Shown: positions 40,600 to 48,476 of the stretch, in pieces
Layout: each line of letters starts with the position of its first letter
Position numbering within the stretch: the stretch's first letter is position 1
NCBI GenBank assembly: GCA_045577695.1
Contig: JAZNIW010000001.1
Location: forward strand, 41,436 to 105,435
Reading direction: 5' to 3'
Origin: UMGS1279 sp045577695
GTDB taxonomy: Bacteria; Bacillota; Clostridia; Oscillospirales; Acutalibacteraceae
Length of the DNA: 64,000 nucleotides
Notes under the pieces: generated by a model
Database searches by the model: none
What the model was told of the DNA's origin: nothing
The model's input: only the letters and a program-made list of their open reading frames with translations
Made by a program: the position numbers and the translations under genes

Positions 40600-41895
40600 T
40601 TACCTCTCATTCTGATTGCTTTCCACCGTTGCGGAAAGACCTATTTCTTGCAGAACAGCAAAAAAGTGCCGCTCTAACTCTGCGTCTTTGATATTTCGAA
40701 TAAAATTCATATAAATCGTATTGCCAAAGGACAGCATACCGCAGTTATACGGAGCCGCCGCTTGAACACCGAGGATAAAGTCAAAGCGTTTAATGTACTT
40801 CGCCATTTCTTCGGGTACTTTCACCCGGCCAATATTAGAGAGCGTAAGGCAAGATTTTTTCTCACCAACATTGTCAAAGATTGCTTTCATTACCGCATTT
40901 TTAATTGGCAACGGGACAAGACGAACAAGCGGGTTTTTCTCATCATTTACATTGGTGGCAATGACACAGCTCATATGCTTTGCGGTGAATTCCGTTCCCA
41001 TTTTGTGCCCGACTACCCTGCAGATTTCATCAAGCGTATAATCACCAAGGCGCGGATCGATTTCTGGTATGGTATACATCGCAAAGTTTCTAAGAGTGAC
41101 GCTTGGAAACAGCTGGCGCAAATTCACAGGGATTAAAAGCTTTATTCTTTTGAGCCGTTTGATATTGGGATTCTTTTCGTTTTGAAGATTCACAAGAGCC
41201 TTCATCATCACGGCGCTCATAAATACCGTCAACGTCGAATGATACTTATGGGCCATATCCAGTGCTTCTTTAACGGGTATATGGAAACAAGTCAGATTCA
41301 AAAAGCCATCTCTTTGCGGCTCGCCGTACATATGCCAAGCGTTTGTGTCTTTACGACTTGCAGATACTTTCCCGGCATTTTTGGGGAAGCAATCCTCTAA
41401 TTCTTCGGCTAAAGGTAAATCCTTGCGGTTTACAATTCCGTTTTCACAAGGAATCTCAATATTATATTTCTGTTCAAGATACTCTGCAACCAAGCTTTTT
41501 AAGAAGATTAAAGCGCCGGTTCCATCGGTCAAAGAATGGAAAAACTCAGCAGCAATTCGGTTGTTGAAAACAATAACTCTGAATGCACATTGGCGCATTT
41601 CTTCCTTGCTCATATAGGTAAGAGGATAGCTGTATTCTTCTCGGATTTCAGGGGCAGACTCCACCTGTTGCAAATAGTACCAAAACACACCCTTGCGAAG
41701 CCGCGCTGCAATGGATGGAAAACGCTTAACCGTAATATCTAAGGCCGACTTTAATACCCTTGTATCCACATCCTCAAATAGTGTTACGGATTGTCGGAAA
41801 ACATTACTCCAATTTCTCCTTCTTGCCGCAGGGTAGATTTTCGCTGCATTATCCAGTCGAACCCACCGAAGTGATCCTGTTTGTTTTTTTGCCAT
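40600..41895 (-). CDS. Condensation-type acyltransferase (alcohol acetyltransferase/PapA-like)
   Basis: 431 aa. FFHSLTDGTGALIFL carries the HxxxDG catalytic motif of the condensation/WS-DGAT/PapA superfamily; FPSIAARLRKG upstream and FAMYTIPEIDPRLGDYTLDE downstream fit that fold. These enzymes move acyl groups from CoA or carrier proteins to alcohols or amines. A DegV-type fatty-acid-binding protein and two membrane proteins in the same operon suggest a lipid or glycolipid substrate; this is inference. Confidence 0.75.
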   Translation of the reverse strand: MAKKQTGSLRWVRLDNAAKIYPAARRRNWSNVFRQSVTLFEDVDTRVLKSALDITVKRFPSIAARLRKGVFWYYLQQVESAPEIREEYSYPLTYMSKEEMRQCAFRVIVFNNRIAAEFFHSLTDGTGALIFLKSLVAEYLEQKYNIEIPCENGIVNRKDLPLAEELEDCFPKNAGKVSASRKDTNAWHMYGEPQRDGFLNLTCFHIPVKEALDMAHKYHSTLTVFMSAVMMKALVNLQNEKNPNIKRLKRIKLLIPVNLRQLFPSVTLRNFAMYTIPEIDPRLGDYTLDEICRVVGHKMGTEFTAKHMSCVIATNVNDEKNPLVRLVPLPIKNAVMKAIFDNVGEKKSCLTLSNIGRVKVPEEMAKYIKRFDFILGVQAAAPYNCGMLSFGNTIYMNFIRNIKDAELERHFFAVLQEIGLSATVESNQNER

Positions 41896-41910
41896 AAAGG
41901 TTAATTCCTT

Positions 41911-42642
41911 TTACTTTCTTAATTTTTGACAATATTGCGTACAAAGCTTATCGGTACATTCACAACATTTGAGAGATAAATTCGTCATTTCCCAAAACCG
42001 CTCGGGATAGAGCATTACACACAATTCCCATATCAGCCATACAAGGAGTGACAAAGCCACAAGAGAAATTGCGAAAAATCCCCCTGCGAATATCAAGGGG
42101 GAGAACATCATCAAATGATCCCAATTGAAGATACGACAGGTAGTACAGCACTTATTCTTCATTATAAGGCGGAACGGGCACCAAATAAGCACACAAATTA
42201 AGTCACATACATAAAAGAACACAGATATCATAAATAGCCATTGTTTGTTTATCATATCAGCATAGTAGAGACCACCAATCATTCCAACAAGAAAAATCCA
42301 AATAAGCATAACCTTATATGCTGCTTTGGTTGTTGTGAGAACATAGCTCTTTAGTGCTTTATAGTTTATCTTTTCTCGAATGGGACGAAAGCGGTTTGCA
42401 AACAGCTTTTGAGAGCCGAGTGCCACCTTGTTCTTTACGGGGATAATTTGTAAAATCATATCTACAACCCAAACGAGCCATAATAGATGGAATACAGAAA
42501 AAGCTTTAAAGAAGTTATTATCTTCTAATATTTCGAACGCTTGCGGAGATATAAAGCAGGTTATTAAACAAGCAATAAAAATTGCAATTCGACCAAATAA
42601 ACGGACGAAATATCTTTTTCTTGTTTCGGATACTACACTCAA
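41911..42642 (-). CDS. Integral membrane protein with cysteine-rich tail
   Basis: 243 aa with about four to five membrane helices (IAIFIACLITCFISP, FHLLWLVWVVDMILQIIP, MLIWIFLVGMIGGLYYAD, FMISVFFYVCDLICVLIW, GGFFAISLVALSLLVWLIWE). Cysteine groups CCTTC and CCECTDKLCTQYC lie on the loops and tail and may bind metal. No named family. Its start overlaps the DegV stop and the acyltransferase follows after 15 bp. Confidence 0.65.
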   Translation of the reverse strand: MSVVSETRKRYFVRLFGRIAIFIACLITCFISPQAFEILEDNNFFKAFSVFHLLWLVWVVDMILQIIPVKNKVALGSQKLFANRFRPIREKINYKALKSYVLTTTKAAYKVMLIWIFLVGMIGGLYYADMINKQWLFMISVFFYVCDLICVLIWCPFRLIMKNKCCTTCRIFNWDHLMMFSPLIFAGGFFAISLVALSLLVWLIWELCVMLYPERFWEMTNLSLKCCECTDKLCTQYCQKLRK

Positions 42643-43496
42643 CTTGCCACCTCTTTTTCGTTCTTAAAGAATGCTACAGCCACAGCGCCGGGTCCTGCGT
42701 GTGTACCGATCACACTGCCTATTGTTGTGTAGCGGACTTCGTCAACATTGCCTTGCCAAAGATGTTTACTGTCCTCCATATATTTGAGAAGCATCGCATC
42801 GGAAAGACCGGTATAACCGAGAAGCAAAGGCATAGAAAAGTCGACACCACCCGCTTTATGGATTTCCTCGACCAGCAAGTTATTGCCCATTTTTGAACCT
42901 CTTGCTTTGCCGAGCATTTTGATTTCGCCATCCTCAACAGCGAGAACAGGTTTGATGTTTAATACCCCACCCGCAAAAGCGACTGCCTTAGAAATACGAC
43001 CGCCCTTTTTCAGATATTCAAGGGTATCTACCAAGGCTACAACGATAATTTTATTTTTTGCTTCTTCCAGTTTTTCGGAAATCTCTTTTGCCGGATAACC
43101 GTCATTAAGGAGTTTAAGAGCATACTCCACAAGAATACCACCACCGATTGCTACAGTGCCGCTATCTACGATATAGATATTATCATAATCCTCTGCGGCA
43201 ATGGTAGCGCTTTGATAGGTACCTGAGAGCTTAGATGTCAGTGTAATCACAACGGCTGCTTCGCCTGCTTCACGAGCCTTTTTATACTCTGCTTCAAATG
43301 CTGCGGGCGATGCTTGGCTGGTAGAGGGGTGTACGTCTGTTTCAATGAGTTTTTCATAAAACGCTTTATGGTCGATGGTAACACCGTCCACATATTCTTC
43401 TTGACCAAAATGAACAGTCAACGGAACAGTATGAACCCGTTTTTTGATAGAGGGCAATAAATCTGAAGTGGAATCTACGATAATTCTTGTTTTCAT
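42639..43496 (-). CDS. DegV family fatty-acid-binding protein
   Basis: 285 aa. IIVDSTSDL at the start, STSQASPAAFEA and GTHAGPGAVAVAFF near the end are DegV signatures. Family members (FakB) hold a fatty acid for phosphorylation by FakA. No FakA-type kinase is in the window. It lies 12 bases after the MarR gene and overlaps the membrane protein gene. Confidence 0.92.
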   Translation of the reverse strand: MKTRIIVDSTSDLLPSIKKRVHTVPLTVHFGQEEYVDGVTIDHKAFYEKLIETDVHPSTSQASPAAFEAEYKKAREAGEAAVVITLTSKLSGTYQSATIAAEDYDNIYIVDSGTVAIGGGILVEYALKLLNDGYPAKEISEKLEEAKNKIIVVALVDTLEYLKKGGRISKAVAFAGGVLNIKPVLAVEDGEIKMLGKARGSKMGNNLLVEEIHKAGGVDFSMPLLLGYTGLSDAMLLKYMEDSKHLWQGNVDEVRYTTIGSVIGTHAGPGAVAVAFFKNEKEVAS

Positions 43497-43508
43497 AAAT
43501 GCAACTCC

Positions 43509-43946
43509 TTATTTTTTGGATACAGATTCTAAACTTTCGCTAATCATTGAAAGACTGTGATAAAACGCTACTCTTTCTTCTTCGGTGAGATTTCCGCTGA
43601 TTGCATCCAAAATGTTGTTTATTTTATCTGCAATTTTTTTGCCGATTTCATTTCCCTTATCGGTAAGAATCAGTGGACTTTTGTATCTCTTTGCACTTTT
43701 CGATTCACAAGTTAGGAATCCGTTGGTTTCAAGATAATCAAGCGCGCGGGAAATGGTTGCTTTGTCTTCTTCGCAACGTTCACATAAGTCCGTTGCCGTT
43801 GCGCCTTTGTGTATATAAAGATAGTAAAGACAGGATATATGAGCGCTTCTTAAATTATATTCTGCCATCTCCTGATTTTTAATCTTTCGAATGTTACGGC
43901 TTATTCGGTTAATAAGCACCGTAAACGTTTCAAATCTTTCTTGCAT
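43509..43946 (-). CDS. MarR-family regulator
   Basis: 145 aa from MQERFETFTV (43946, GGAGGTCATCTT). The winged HTH is ATDLCERCEEDKATISRALD, then YLETNGFLTC. It heads the DegV/acyltransferase operon, and two 20-bp palindromes lie across its own promoter, so autoregulation is very likely. By analogy with FabT (a MarR protein controlling lipid genes) its ligand may be an acyl compound. Confidence 0.9.
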   Translation of the reverse strand: MQERFETFTVLINRISRNIRKIKNQEMAEYNLRSAHISCLYYLYIHKGATATDLCERCEEDKATISRALDYLETNGFLTCESKSAKRYKSPLILTDKGNEIGKKIADKINNILDAISGNLTEEERVAFYHSLSMISESLESVSKK

Positions 43947-43962
43947 AAGATGACCTCCAAAA

Positions 43963-44020
43963 CTTGTTGAAATCTCAACAAGTAAAGAGTATAGCATAAT
44001 CTTGTTGAAATGTCAACAAG
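43963..44020. promoter_or_regulatory. Two MarR operator palindromes and promoter
   Basis: CTTGTTGA-AATC-TCAACAAG (43963-43982) and CTTGTTGA-AATG-TCAACAAG (44001-44020), 38 bp apart. On the minus strand TTGACA (44011-44016), 17 bases and TATACT (43988-43993) form a near-perfect promoter; one palindrome covers the -35 and the other the start of transcription. Confidence 0.9.
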
Positions 44021-44521
44021 ATATTGAAAGGAGTACGATTTTACTCAAAAGCAGAGGGTCTTAGTTATATGGATTTACAGGGGGATTATGCTCGGAATTG
44101 TGATATTGCCCCACGGATAGGTTCGGTGGTGAATAAATATCACTCAAACGACAAGGATTTAATATCGCTTTACCTCTTGGCAAAAATATCACGGATACAT
44201 ACTAAAAACTCAATGCTGTTTTTTGGTAAGTGTTATCTTTCTTAAAATATACAATCCGCCATAATACTTTCGGTTCTGTGAATGTCATTTTTTCTTTGCA
44301 TAGAAAAACGGAGACTACCTCTTTACGAAGTGTCTTCCGTTCTTTCATGCTTTTTGAGCAACCTAGTCAAAGCATTTAAAGTCGCAAGAGTTTTGCAAGT
44401 AACATTATTTTTCGGTATATGCGGCAAAAACGCAGTAAATCCTTTCGGATTTACGAGGATTTTAACAATGTATAGCGAAAAATATGTCTTCCGAAACCGG
44501 ATTCAAGTTTGAATGCTTTGG
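44021..44521. other. Gene-free 500-bp stretch
   Basis: Short frames here lack ribosome sites. A GAAAGGAG sequence at about 44026 is not followed by a usable start, so a divergent gene may have decayed. A perfect hairpin GTAAATCC-TTTC-GGATTTAC lies near 44436-44455. Confidence 0.5.
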
Positions 44522-45031
44522 CTAAAAATTTATAAGTTTGCTTTTTTCAAACACTTTGACAAGCGTACAGCCAAGAACAAGTCCTGCCATTCCTTGAACG
44601 CCGTTTGCAGGAATATTTACGACAGACGGGCCGAAACCATATAAAAAGCCTTCAAATACAAAATAGCCAAGAATCATTACCACTTCGGCGGCAATACCCG
44701 CAATTATTCTCGAAGGTAGGTTTCCAAGATTCTTATGGAATAGTTTAAAGCCACAAAATGCAATCAGTGCCATCAAGCCTTTGATCACAAAGGTTGCAGG
44801 GGCATACACAACATATCCTGAAAACAGATCCGCAAGCGCCGAGCCAAGTCCCGCGGCGAAAAATCCATATACCGGAGATAACATCCATCCGGCTATCAAA
44901 ACCACACAGTCGCCCAAATTCAAATATCCTTTTAAGGGTGATGGGATTTTAATAATGATTGTCGCCACACAAGTAAGAGCAGCAAGCAACGCGGTTATAA
45001 CGATTTTTTGAGTTGTGTTTTGCTTTTTCAT
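44522..45031 (-). CDS. ECF transporter S component
   Basis: 169 aa with five to six membrane helices: VITALLAALTCVATIIIKIP, LNLGDCVVLIAGWMLSPVYG, FFAAGLGSALADLFSGY, FVIKGLMALIAFCGF, a glycine-rich block and ANGVQGMAGLVLGCTLVK. The GDCVVLIAGWMLSPVYGF...G..ADLFSGY pattern is that of substrate-binding S units of energy-coupling-factor importers for vitamins. The substrate is not identifiable; the A and T subunits must be elsewhere. A ~170-base leader precedes it. Confidence 0.88.
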   Translation of the reverse strand: MKKQNTTQKIVITALLAALTCVATIIIKIPSPLKGYLNLGDCVVLIAGWMLSPVYGFFAAGLGSALADLFSGYVVYAPATFVIKGLMALIAFCGFKLFHKNLGNLPSRIIAGIAAEVVMILGYFVFEGFLYGFGPSVVNIPANGVQGMAGLVLGCTLVKVFEKSKLINF

Positions 45032-45205
45032 ATTTTCAGATTCCTCTTTCCTCTATTGAGGCTTATATTTTTCTCAAATACCGCCGATAATCTCACCGGT
45101 GGGCATCCATCAAGCCATAATATACGGCCTTTAACCTTTTCTTTTACGGGAGTTTTTTGCAGCAGATGTGTGCTCAAACAATGTATTTGTTTTTTTATCT
45201 TTCTC

Positions 45206-45874
45206 CTATGGATTAACCTTCCACATTGAAAAGATATCGAAAATATCCCCTTTTCCTAAAAGCATTGCAACCAAACCCAGCAAAAAGGTGAAGAGGCATA
45301 CGGCAATGAACCCGGACGAAATCATATTCAAGGTTTTTACGGTGCGAATTTTTTGGTCCCGTTCAAAAACAGTGGTCATACGGTTGGCTTTGCTGACTTT
45401 GCATAAGGCAATGATGGATAAAATTAAGGCAACCAAACCGGCCACCGAAACCTCTACCCCTAAAAAGCCGGCCACCAAACAAACTACCGACCAAATCGTC
45501 AACATCTGGGTTTGCGGATGCGGTTCGATAGGGGGCGGAGTAGGCGCTTTCCAATAGGGAGAAATCGGAGTTGACCCCACCGGCGCAGCGGTAGGATTAA
45601 TCGCAGTTGGCGGGGGCGCAAAGGTCGAAGTGCTTTGCGTGGAAAGTTGTTCTTGGGTTTCTTGTGCCGTGGGGGTTTCTATCACGTGTGGATTGGTTTT
45701 AAATTCACATTTTTCTTGTTCAATAGACTCCTTTGCCATATCGCTTAGATCTTGATGGCAAGCGGAGGAACTTTGCTCAGTGACGGAATTCATAGCCTCA
45801 ATCTGCACGCCGCAAAAGGGGCAAAATACAACACCGTCTTCCACCATTGCTTGACAATGGAAACAAGCCTTCAT
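45206..45874 (-). CDS. Zinc-ribbon membrane protein
   Basis: 222 aa. An N-terminal zinc ribbon (CFHC...CPFC) is followed by a long Pro/Thr/Gln-rich linker and two membrane helices (SVVCLVAGFLGVEVSVAGLV, FIAVCLFTFLLGLVAML) around a short cytoplasmic loop, as in DUF4190-type proteins. Function is unknown. It lies between the ECF gene and guaB, with its own terminator-like hairpin upstream. Confidence 0.7.
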   Translation of the reverse strand: MKACFHCQAMVEDGVVFCPFCGVQIEAMNSVTEQSSSACHQDLSDMAKESIEQEKCEFKTNPHVIETPTAQETQEQLSTQSTSTFAPPPTAINPTAAPVGSTPISPYWKAPTPPPIEPHPQTQMLTIWSVVCLVAGFLGVEVSVAGLVALILSIIALCKVSKANRMTTVFERDQKIRTVKTLNMISSGFIAVCLFTFLLGLVAMLLGKGDIFDIFSMWKVNP

Positions 45875-45908
45875 TCAAAACACTCCTTTTGGTTTCTTGT
45901 TAAAAATA

Positions 45909-45948
45909 GGGATAAATCCGATTGATTCTATTGGATTTATCCCTTTTC
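45909..45948. terminator. Terminator of guaB
   Basis: GGGATAAATCC / GGATTTATCCC around a 13-base loop, with A/T-runs on both sides. Confidence 0.8.
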
Positions 45949-45955
45949 CTTTTTC

Positions 45956-47467
45956 TTATTTCATTGTGCTAACGTTTGTATCCTTTTGGATAACATCGTG
46001 GGCGCCGCCCTCAACAATACTGGTAGCAGAAACTAGGGTAAGCTTGGCTTTTTGTTGTAGCTCTTCAATGGTTAGGGCCCCGCAATTGCACATAGTGGAG
46101 CGCACCTTACTTAAAGTAACAGCCACATTGTCTTTCAGTTTACCGGCATAAGGAACATAGGAGTCAACACCCTCTTCAAAGGAGAGTTTTTTATCTCCAC
46201 CGAGGTCGTACCGTTGCCAATTTCGGGCGCGGCTGGAACCTTCGCCCCAATATTCTTTATAATAAGTACCACCAATGCTTACGCGGTTGGTTGGGCTTTC
46301 GTCAAAACGGGCAAAATAACGGCCCAACATAACGAAATCCGAGCCCATAGCCAAGGCTAAGGTTAAATGATGGTCGTGTACAATACCACCATCCGAGCAA
46401 ACCGGAACATAAATGCCGGTTTCTTTAAAATACTCATCACGTGCGGCGCAAACGTCAATCAAAGCAGTGGCCTGTCCGCGACCGATACCTTTGGTTTCGC
46501 GAGTGATACAAATGGAACCGCCACCGATACCAACCTTCACAAAGTCAGCGCCACATTCGGCCAAGAAGCGGAATCCATCGCGGTCAACCACGTTGCCGGC
46601 ACCCACTTTGACACGATCACCGTATTTTTCACGAATGAAGTTAATGGTTATTTTTTGCCAAGCACTGTATCCTTCGGAAGAGTCGATGCAAAGAACATCT
46701 GCGCCGGCTTCGACCAAAGCGGGAACACGTTCGGCAAAGTCCCGGGTGTTGATACCGGCACCTACCACATAGCGTTTGTTTTTATCCAACAATTCGTTGG
46801 GGTTTTCTTTGTGACTGTCGTAGTCCTTGCGGAATACCATATGACAAAGGTTTCCCTCTTTATCGACAATTGGAAGAGAGTTTAATTTATGATCCCAGAT
46901 GATGTTGTTGGCTTCCTTAAGAGAAGTGCCGTCGGGTGCCCAAACAAGTTTTTCAAAAGGGGTCATAAAGTTGGAAACCTGCGTATTTGTGTCCATACGG
47001 CTAACGCGATAATCGCGGCTGGTAACAATACCAAGCAACTTGCCGTTAGCGGTACCATCATCGGTCACGGCTACCGTAGCGTGGCCGGTTTTTTCTTTTA
47101 AACGCAAAATATCAGCCAAGGTGGCATCGGGGCGAATATTGGAATCGCTAACCACAAAACCGGCTTTGAAATTTTTAGCGCGGCGTACCATATCGGCTTC
47201 GTCCTCAATCGATTGCGAGCCGTAAATAAACGAAATTCCGCCCTCTTTGGCCAAGGCCACCGCCAAGCGATCACCGGAAACGGATTGCATAATGGCTGAG
47301 GTCATAGGGATATTCATTGTTAAAGGGCATTCTTCTTGTCCTTTTTTATACTTAACCACAGGGGTTTTTAAGGTAACATTGGCGGGGACACATTCTTCTG
47401 AAGAATAGCCCGGCACCAATAGGTACTCGTTAAAGGTATGCGACGGTTCCGAATAATAAAAGGCCAT
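45956..47467 (-). CDS. guaB: IMP dehydrogenase
   Basis: 503 aa, AGGAGAGAG ribosome site. It oxidises IMP to XMP, the first step toward GMP. Two CBS domains (~95-215) interrupt the barrel; GGGSICITRETKGIGRGQ carries the catalytic Cys and mobile loop; GGIVHDHHLTLALAMGSDFV is the phosphate-binding end. Catalytic-loop wording differs slightly from the common GSICTTR. It has a consensus promoter and stands alone. Confidence 0.93.
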   Translation of the reverse strand: MAFYYSEPSHTFNEYLLVPGYSSEECVPANVTLKTPVVKYKKGQEECPLTMNIPMTSAIMQSVSGDRLAVALAKEGGISFIYGSQSIEDEADMVRRAKNFKAGFVVSDSNIRPDATLADILRLKEKTGHATVAVTDDGTANGKLLGIVTSRDYRVSRMDTNTQVSNFMTPFEKLVWAPDGTSLKEANNIIWDHKLNSLPIVDKEGNLCHMVFRKDYDSHKENPNELLDKNKRYVVGAGINTRDFAERVPALVEAGADVLCIDSSEGYSAWQKITINFIREKYGDRVKVGAGNVVDRDGFRFLAECGADFVKVGIGGGSICITRETKGIGRGQATALIDVCAARDEYFKETGIYVPVCSDGGIVHDHHLTLALAMGSDFVMLGRYFARFDESPTNRVSIGGTYYKEYWGEGSSRARNWQRYDLGGDKKLSFEEGVDSYVPYAGKLKDNVAVTLSKVRSTMCNCGALTIEELQQKAKLTLVSATSIVEGGAHDVIQKDTNVSTMK

Positions 47468-47497
47468 AATTTCTCTCTCCTATTTCACATTTTATAT

Positions 47498-47526
47498 ATT
47501 ATAATATGAAAAAAAGGGTTTGTCAA
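47498..47526 (-). promoter_or_regulatory. Promoter of guaB
   Basis: On the minus strand TTGACA (47521-47526), 17 bases, TATAAT (47498-47503). Confidence 0.85.
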
Positions 47527-47606
47527 CCGAAAACCGCCCTTCAAAACGGACAAATCGGTCAGGCAAAACCCTATCTTTTCTATGAAATTTGTTGCCTTTC
47601 GGATTC

Positions 47607-48452
47607 TTATTTCCGTTTGGCCTCGTAATCTTTCAAAAAAGAGGTGTACTCTTTGTCTTTGCTATACCCAATCACGGTGTTTAGGTTAATATTGTGAAAA
47701 CTACGGAAAATGTTGATGTCTACCAAATCGTCCTGTTCTTTTAAACGGCGAATGAGTTCTTTGCAGAGATACCGTTTGGAAGATTTTTCGCGGTCGAGCT
47801 CATCGGCTGCTGTGATTTTTTCGGTAAAGCGACAGGCGCAGTTTAAAAATTCCAACGAATTGTAGCGCGCAAAAGCCTTAATATCGTCCTCCCGCACACA
47901 GTAAAGAGGGCGAATAAGTTCCATCCCCTGAAAATTGGTGCTGTGCAGTTTGGGCATCATCGTTTGAAATTGACCGCTGTAGAGCATTCCCATCAGAGTT
48001 GTTTCGATCGCATCGTTAAAATGGTGGCCCAAGGCAATTTTATTGCAACCGAGTTCCTTGGCATAGTGATATAAATGGCCGCGGCGCATACGCGCGCAAA
48101 GATAACAAGGGGATTCGGTAATATGCTCAACCGCGGCAAATATATCGCTCTCAAAAATATTAACCGGAATTTGCATAAGTTTGCAATTTTGCTCAATTTT
48201 TTGGCGGTTTTGCGGACTGTAACCGGGGTCCATACAAATAAATTCCAAGGAAAATTCGGTATGCCCGTGACGGCAAAGTTCCTGCATCAGTTTAGCCAGC
48301 AAAAAGGAGTCTTTTCCGCCCGAAATACAAACGGCAATTTTATCACCGGCTTGAATCAAGTCATAGGATTGCACCGCTTCAATAAAACGATTCCAGATGG
48401 GCTTGCGGAATTTTTTAATAAGACTCCGCTCAATTTGTTGGCAGTCATCCAC
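47607..48452 (-). CDS. TtcA-like tRNA 2-thiocytidine synthase family protein
   Basis: 281 aa from a GTG at 48452, eight bases after AAAGGAG; a GTG at 48461 is too close to that site. The PP-loop motif ISGGKDSF lies near the N-terminus, followed by ESPCYLCARMRRG (CxxC) and GHHFNDAIET. TtcA proteins sulfurate cytidine-32 in tRNA; Clostridia have several paralogues, so the exact tRNA target is uncertain. It follows the amidase gene by a short gap and may be co-transcribed with it. Confidence 0.85.
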   Translation of the reverse strand: MDDCQQIERSLIKKFRKPIWNRFIEAVQSYDLIQAGDKIAVCISGGKDSFLLAKLMQELCRHGHTEFSLEFICMDPGYSPQNRQKIEQNCKLMQIPVNIFESDIFAAVEHITESPCYLCARMRRGHLYHYAKELGCNKIALGHHFNDAIETTLMGMLYSGQFQTMMPKLHSTNFQGMELIRPLYCVREDDIKAFARYNSLEFLNCACRFTEKITAADELDREKSSKRYLCKELIRRLKEQDDLVDINIFRSFHNINLNTVIGYSKDKEYTSFLKDYEAKRK

Positions 48453-48476
48453 GAAAAACACTCCTTTCTTGTGGTT

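Noticed and set aside
44024..44512. Two short plus-strand frames in the gap after the MarR gene
   Set aside because: No ribosome site or recognised sequence; more likely spacer or a decayed gene.
45061..45170. Possible THF-type riboswitch before the ECF S component (GTTAA...GGATG...CCGGTGA on the minus strand)
   Set aside because: The pairing needed between the two sides of the main stem (a partner for GATTATC upstream of GTTAA) is not present, so only loose word similarity remains.
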